DNA from: Calditrichota bacterium
Lineage (GTDB): Bacteria > Calditrichota > Calditrichia > RBG-13-44-9 > J075
DNA: 9,382 nucleotides
NCBI GenBank assembly: GCA_003695285.1
Contig: RFIL01000087.1
Location: 1-9,382, forward strand
Direction of reading: 5' to 3'
In this document: piece after piece, positions 7,014-9,382 of the stretch
Numbering within the stretch: the stretch's first letter is position 1
Layout: each line of letters begins with the position of its first letter
Program-made: the position numbers and the translations under genes
The notes under the pieces: model-generated
What the model saw: the letters and a program-made list of their open reading frames with translations, nothing else
Databases searched by the model: none
Told to the model about the DNA's origin: nothing

Positions 7014-7524
7014 GGGTAAAACTCCTGAAGAATGTCAGTTTTTCGGAGACCATTTTATGAGCACATTCCCTCTGGATAAATATTTTAAGAGTTGAATTTG
7101 TAAAGTTTTCTTAAACTAGTAAAGATTTTTTTTATTCTTCATCCTGCCCATTAAAAATACCATAAATCCGTTATCACTTCTGATAGTTGCCTTACGAATT
7201 ATACTAAGATTGAAAGGCGAAGGAAAAGTTGGGCTTTCAACAGGAAAAATTTTGATAATTCTGTAGAATATGATAAATTCAGCTTCTTATATCCCGGCAA
7301 AACAGGTTGGTCATTGAAAGAATCTGTACACCTCCGCCATCCTTTCCGCTGAGCATGGTCAGTACAATCATCTGAACCATGAACAATCCGAATTTAAAAT
7401 AATTAAGATTTTTTGATTCGTTTGTGTATCAGGATACATGTCAACCGTCTTCTTTTTACAGAATTATCCGGTTTCGTTCGATAATGGAAATGGATAGAGA
7501 TGAAACATTGAACAGGAGAGAAAA
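7014..7524. other. Long intergenic region between the two divergent SDH genes
   Basis: About 510 AT-rich bases with no convincing gene. Contents: the Shine-Dalgarno of SDH copy 1 (7022-7026); T-rich runs near 7124-7135; a weak 7-bp inverted pair TTGAAAG/CTTTCAA (7210-7216 with 7234-7240, 17-nt loop); TTTG-N19-TAAATTCA (7251-7281), a partial fit to the FCB promoter pattern on the plus strand but about 240 nt from copy 2; repeat copy B (7280-7315); and TTTG-N19-TACATGTC (7412-7442), an even weaker fit nearer copy 2. The Shine-Dalgarno of copy 2, AGGAG, is at 7514-7518. The region's length leaves room for separate control of both genes, but no operator is recognisable. Confidence 0.55.
7280..7315. 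repeat. Repeat copy B of a pair shared by two intergenic regions
   Basis: CAGCTTCT (7280-7287), 5 nt, CCCGGCAAAACAGGTT (7293-7308), 1 nt, GTCATT (7310-7315). It matches copy A at 3923-3965 block for block: 14 of 16 in the core, with both spacers exactly 3 nt shorter. No CACAGAG-type flanks are evident here, so this copy is either more decayed or only the core is shared. Confidence 0.4.
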
Positions 7525-8874
7525 ATGAAGCGAGTGGTTGTTTTTGGTGCCGGAATGATTGCCCGGCCTTTAATTGAATACCTCTTAAAGCATCATTTGA
7601 GAGTGGTGGTTGCCAGTAAAGAATTCTCACCGGCAATAGACACTTTGCTGGAGGTCAGCCCTCAAGGGGAGAAGGTGGTGGTGGATGTGACGGATGAAGC
7701 CGCTGTGGAAAGCCTTGTTTCTCAGGCTGAGGTTGTGGTGAGTCTCCTACCTTATACCATTCATGAGAAAATCGTACGCGCCTGTCTGAAATGCCGCAAA
7801 CATCTGGTTACCACCTCCTATTTGCGGGAGGATATCAAGGCCTATCAGGCGGAGGCGGAAGGGAAGGGGATCATTATTCTCATGGAAAGCGGGATGGATC
7901 CCGGTATTGATCATATGTCCGCCTGCCGATTCATTGATGAGGTTCATTCCAGGAATGGGGTTGTGGAACGGTTTTATTCCTATTGTGGTGGATTACCGGC
8001 TCCCAATGCTGCCAATAATCCCTGGAAGTATAAATTTTCCTGGAGTCCCAGAGGGGTATTGTTAGCGGCGCGTTCCGGCGCACGATATCTGGAAAATGAT
8101 GAGGTGGTGGAAATTTCACCGGAACACCTGTTTGAACATTGTGTTCCTCGTAATATAAATTCTCATCAGCTGGAAAGTTTCCCCAATCGTGACGCATTGC
8201 CTTATCAGCAAAAATATCACATAGAGGAAGCGCACAGTGTCTTCCGGGGCACCCTGCGCTATCCGGGATGGGGAAAAACCATGAAAAGCCTGAGGGAGAT
8301 GGGGCTTCTGGAGGTCCAGCCCTTGCAGGGGGTAAAATCGTTGTCCCGGAAGGAAGTGCTGGGTAGGATTTTTCATCGTTATCCGGGCAGGGAAGTCGTG
8401 GAGAAGGTCCGCTCCTTTCTGGTTAACATTCTGGATGGGGAAAGTGAAGAAGTGTTTCAACGATTGCAATGGATTGGGTTGTTTGGTGATGAAACCATGG
8501 AGACCGATACGACCACTCCTCTGGATTTCCTTAACACTTTAATGTTCCGTAAAATGCAGTACCAGCCGGGAGAAGAGGATATGATTTTGATGGAACATGA
8601 ATTTTGGGTGAGCTATCCTACCGGAAAAGAAAAAGTACACCTCACTCTGGAAGAGCGGGGATATCCGGGTAAAAATGGTGCCACCGCCAAATGTGTTTCC
8701 TATCCGGCGGCAATTGCTACCCGGTTGATACTCGAGGGAAAAATTAAACGAGCGGGTACCACCATCCCGGTCGAAAAAGAAATTTATCAACCCATACTGG
8801 ATGAGCTGGAAGAGCTGGGGATACGGTTTATAGAAAATCGGGAAAAAATGGGGGAGCATCTCCTTCCCGGGTAA
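7525..8874 (+). CDS. Saccharopine dehydrogenase (2-aminoadipate-semialdehyde-forming), copy 2
   Basis: By homology it converts saccharopine to 2-aminoadipate-6-semialdehyde and glutamate with an NAD(P) cofactor, the step after LKR; cytoplasmic. The 449 residues equal the SDH half of AASS. Canonical blocks are all visible: Rossmann loop VVVFGAGMIARPL (4-16); VVVSLLPYTIH (70-80); KHLVTTSY (92-99); ESGMDPGIDHMSA (121-133); YSYCGGLPAPNAANNPWKYKF (151-171); FSWSPRGVLLAA (171-182); SFPNRDALPY (218-227); VFRGTLRYPGW (239-249); and C-terminal YPAAIATRLILEGKIKRAGT. It is nearer to the animal/plant sequence pattern than copy 1 is, so it is the better candidate partner for the LKR at 4275-5612. ATG start with AGGAG (7514-7518) 6 nt upstream. 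Its stop is 4 bp from the convergent membrane-protein gene. NAD versus NADP preference cannot be read reliably. Confidence 0.9.
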   Translation: MKRVVVFGAGMIARPLIEYLLKHHLRVVVASKEFSPAIDTLLEVSPQGEKVVVDVTDEAAVESLVSQAEVVVSLLPYTIHEKIVRACLKCRKHLVTTSYLREDIKAYQAEAEGKGIIILMESGMDPGIDHMSACRFIDEVHSRNGVVERFYSYCGGLPAPNAANNPWKYKFSWSPRGVLLAARSGARYLENDEVVEISPEHLFEHCVPRNINSHQLESFPNRDALPYQQKYHIEEAHSVFRGTLRYPGWGKTMKSLREMGLLEVQPLQGVKSLSRKEVLGRIFHRYPGREVVEKVRSFLVNILDGESEEVFQRLQWIGLFGDETMETDTTTPLDFLNTLMFRKMQYQPGEEDMILMEHEFWVSYPTGKEKVHLTLEERGYPGKNGATAKCVSYPAAIATRLILEGKIKRAGTTIPVEKEIYQPILDELEELGIRFIENREKMGEHLLPG

Positions 8875-8878
8875 GGTC

Positions 8879-9148
8879 CTAAAGCAGAAAGATTGTTACC
8901 ATGAGCATGGCACCCAGAATGTCTCCGGTAGAATCCATTAAAAAAATTTCCACGCTCCCATAAATTTCTTTTATGTCGGTGAACAACCATTCGCCAGCCT
9001 CCCATACCAGTGCACCAGCCAGAATGGCTATCACCACCCATCGATCACTAACTGAAGTTGATAATATTTTAGCTGCTGTTAACCCCAGGAGCATGTGCGC
9101 CCAGAGCCATCGATTTTCAAAAATGGCATATCGAAAGAATTTTCGCAT
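8879..9148 (-). CDS. Small integral membrane protein, three predicted helices, function unknown
   Basis: 89 residues, mostly hydrophobic. Likely membrane helices are at about 13-31 (RWLWAHMLLGLTAAKILS), 36-52 (RWVVIAILAGALVWEAG) and 72-89. Charged positions sit in a regular pattern, Glu50, Glu53, Asp58, Asp72 and Asp75, with glycines in WEAGEW and STGDILGA. The combination of Glu in helix 2 and Asp...GD...GA at the start of helix 3 loosely recalls small membrane families such as VanZ-like or DUF2279 proteins, but I cannot assign one. Start ATG is well supported by AAGGAG (plus 9153-9158) 4 nt upstream. The gene is convergent with SDH copy 2, 4 bp between stops, and no terminator hairpin fits between them. 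The short length and good ribosome site favour a real intact gene. Confidence 0.7.
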   Translation of the reverse strand: MRKFFRYAIFENRWLWAHMLLGLTAAKILSTSVSDRWVVIAILAGALVWEAGEWLFTDIKEIYGSVEIFLMDSTGDILGAMLMVTIFLL

Positions 9149-9288
9149 AGTTCTCCTTATCCGGGATGAAAGGTGGTGTCGCCACTATCCGGAGATATTG
9201 AATGTTTTTGCTATGGGAGTCAACCATCCTCCGGATCGGGACGAAATGGAATCGAGGGTTCGGAGGGAATCGTGTCGCTCTCAGGAAA

Positions 9289-9382
9289 TTATCCACCGGG
9301 GCGAGATGGTTTGGAAGAGGAGGACTTCTTTGTGCGGGGAGATTGCGGAACGTCCTCTTTGTTCTTTTTCCGAAACCGGTCC
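9289..9382 (-). CDS. Possible C-terminal fragment of a gene entering from the right edge
   Basis: Reading leftward from 9381, one frame gives 30 residues and a stop TAA at 9289-9291. The peptide is highly charged and Ser/Lys/Pro-rich (DRFRKKNKEDVPQS, then KKSSSSKPSRPGG), like the disordered tails that end many bacterial helicases and other nucleic-acid-binding proteins. It shares strand with the membrane protein and stops about 140 nt before it. Another minus frame and plus-strand frames are also open across this stretch, so the choice rests only on composition. No product can be named. Confidence 0.3.
   Translation of the reverse strand, partial: DRFRKKNKEDVPQSPRTKKSSSSKPSRPGG

Noticed and set aside
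7210..7240. Inverted pair TTGAAAG/CTTTCAA as a terminator or operator
   Set aside because: Seven base pairs with a 17-nt loop in AT-rich sequence is expected by chance, and there is no gene end nearby for it to terminate.
7289..7393. Minus-strand mini open frame (about 33 codons from an ATG near 7391, ending just past repeat copy B)
   Set aside because: No Shine-Dalgarno site, no hydrophobic or domain pattern, and its end overlaps the sequence shared with 3923-3965, so decayed repeat or remnant sequence explains it better than a small gene.
9207..9382. Alternative open frames at the right edge: a plus-strand frame from an ATG near 9214 and a second minus-strand frame open for about 90 codons
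   Set aside because: Neither has a ribosome site or protein-like composition. The minus-strand frame ending at 9289 is preferred only weakly, so none is called with confidence.

Overview
The window carries seven complete protein genes, plus a possible fragment of an eighth at the right edge. No rRNA, tRNA, CRISPR array or transposase gene is visible. Base composition is moderate, with AT-rich intergenic stretches. Three things point to a Gram-negative bacterium of the broad FCB assemblage (Bacteroidota, Ignavibacteria, Calditrichota, Marinimicrobia and relatives): a predicted outer-membrane beta-barrel protein with a signal peptide, a near-perfect Bacteroidota-type promoter (TTTG-N19-TAtaTTTG) in front of the divIC-like gene, and the eno/divIC neighbourhood. 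Several genes also have clear AGGAG Shine-Dalgarno sites, which is less typical of core Bacteroidota. The phylum is therefore an inference, and the species is not identifiable from sequence alone.

Left part (minus strand, 3761 down to 9): enolase (eno), then a small FtsB/DivIC-family septum protein with its own promoter, then 37 nt further on a large predicted outer-membrane barrel protein of unknown function. A 13-bp-stem hairpin lies between eno and the divIC-like gene and probably marks the end of the eno transcript.

Centre and right (4260-8874): a saccharopine-pathway cluster. A stand-alone lysine-ketoglutarate reductase (plus strand), matching the N-terminal half of animal/plant AASS (LKR/SDH), is followed by a convergent saccharopine dehydrogenase (minus strand) and then a divergent second saccharopine dehydrogenase paralogue (plus strand). 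Together they could interconvert lysine plus 2-oxoglutarate, saccharopine, and 2-aminoadipate-6-semialdehyde plus glutamate. In most eukaryotes with this route to lysine breakdown the two activities are fused in one polypeptide; here they are separate and one is duplicated. SDH copy 2 keeps the canonical motifs, while copy 1 differs at several usually conserved positions, so copy 1 may have changed substrate, cofactor or direction. No other lysine gene is in view, so degradation versus synthesis cannot be decided.

The two long intergenic gaps (3762-4259 and 7014-7524), one beside the reductase and one between the two dehydrogenases, each hold a diverged copy of the same roughly 45-nt sequence. 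The first copy sits inside a candidate small non-coding element bounded by degenerate CACAGAG-type inverted repeats.

Right end: a short three-helix membrane protein (minus strand, 8879-9148) ends only 4 bp from the second SDH. Beyond it is a low-confidence C-terminal fragment of another minus-strand gene.
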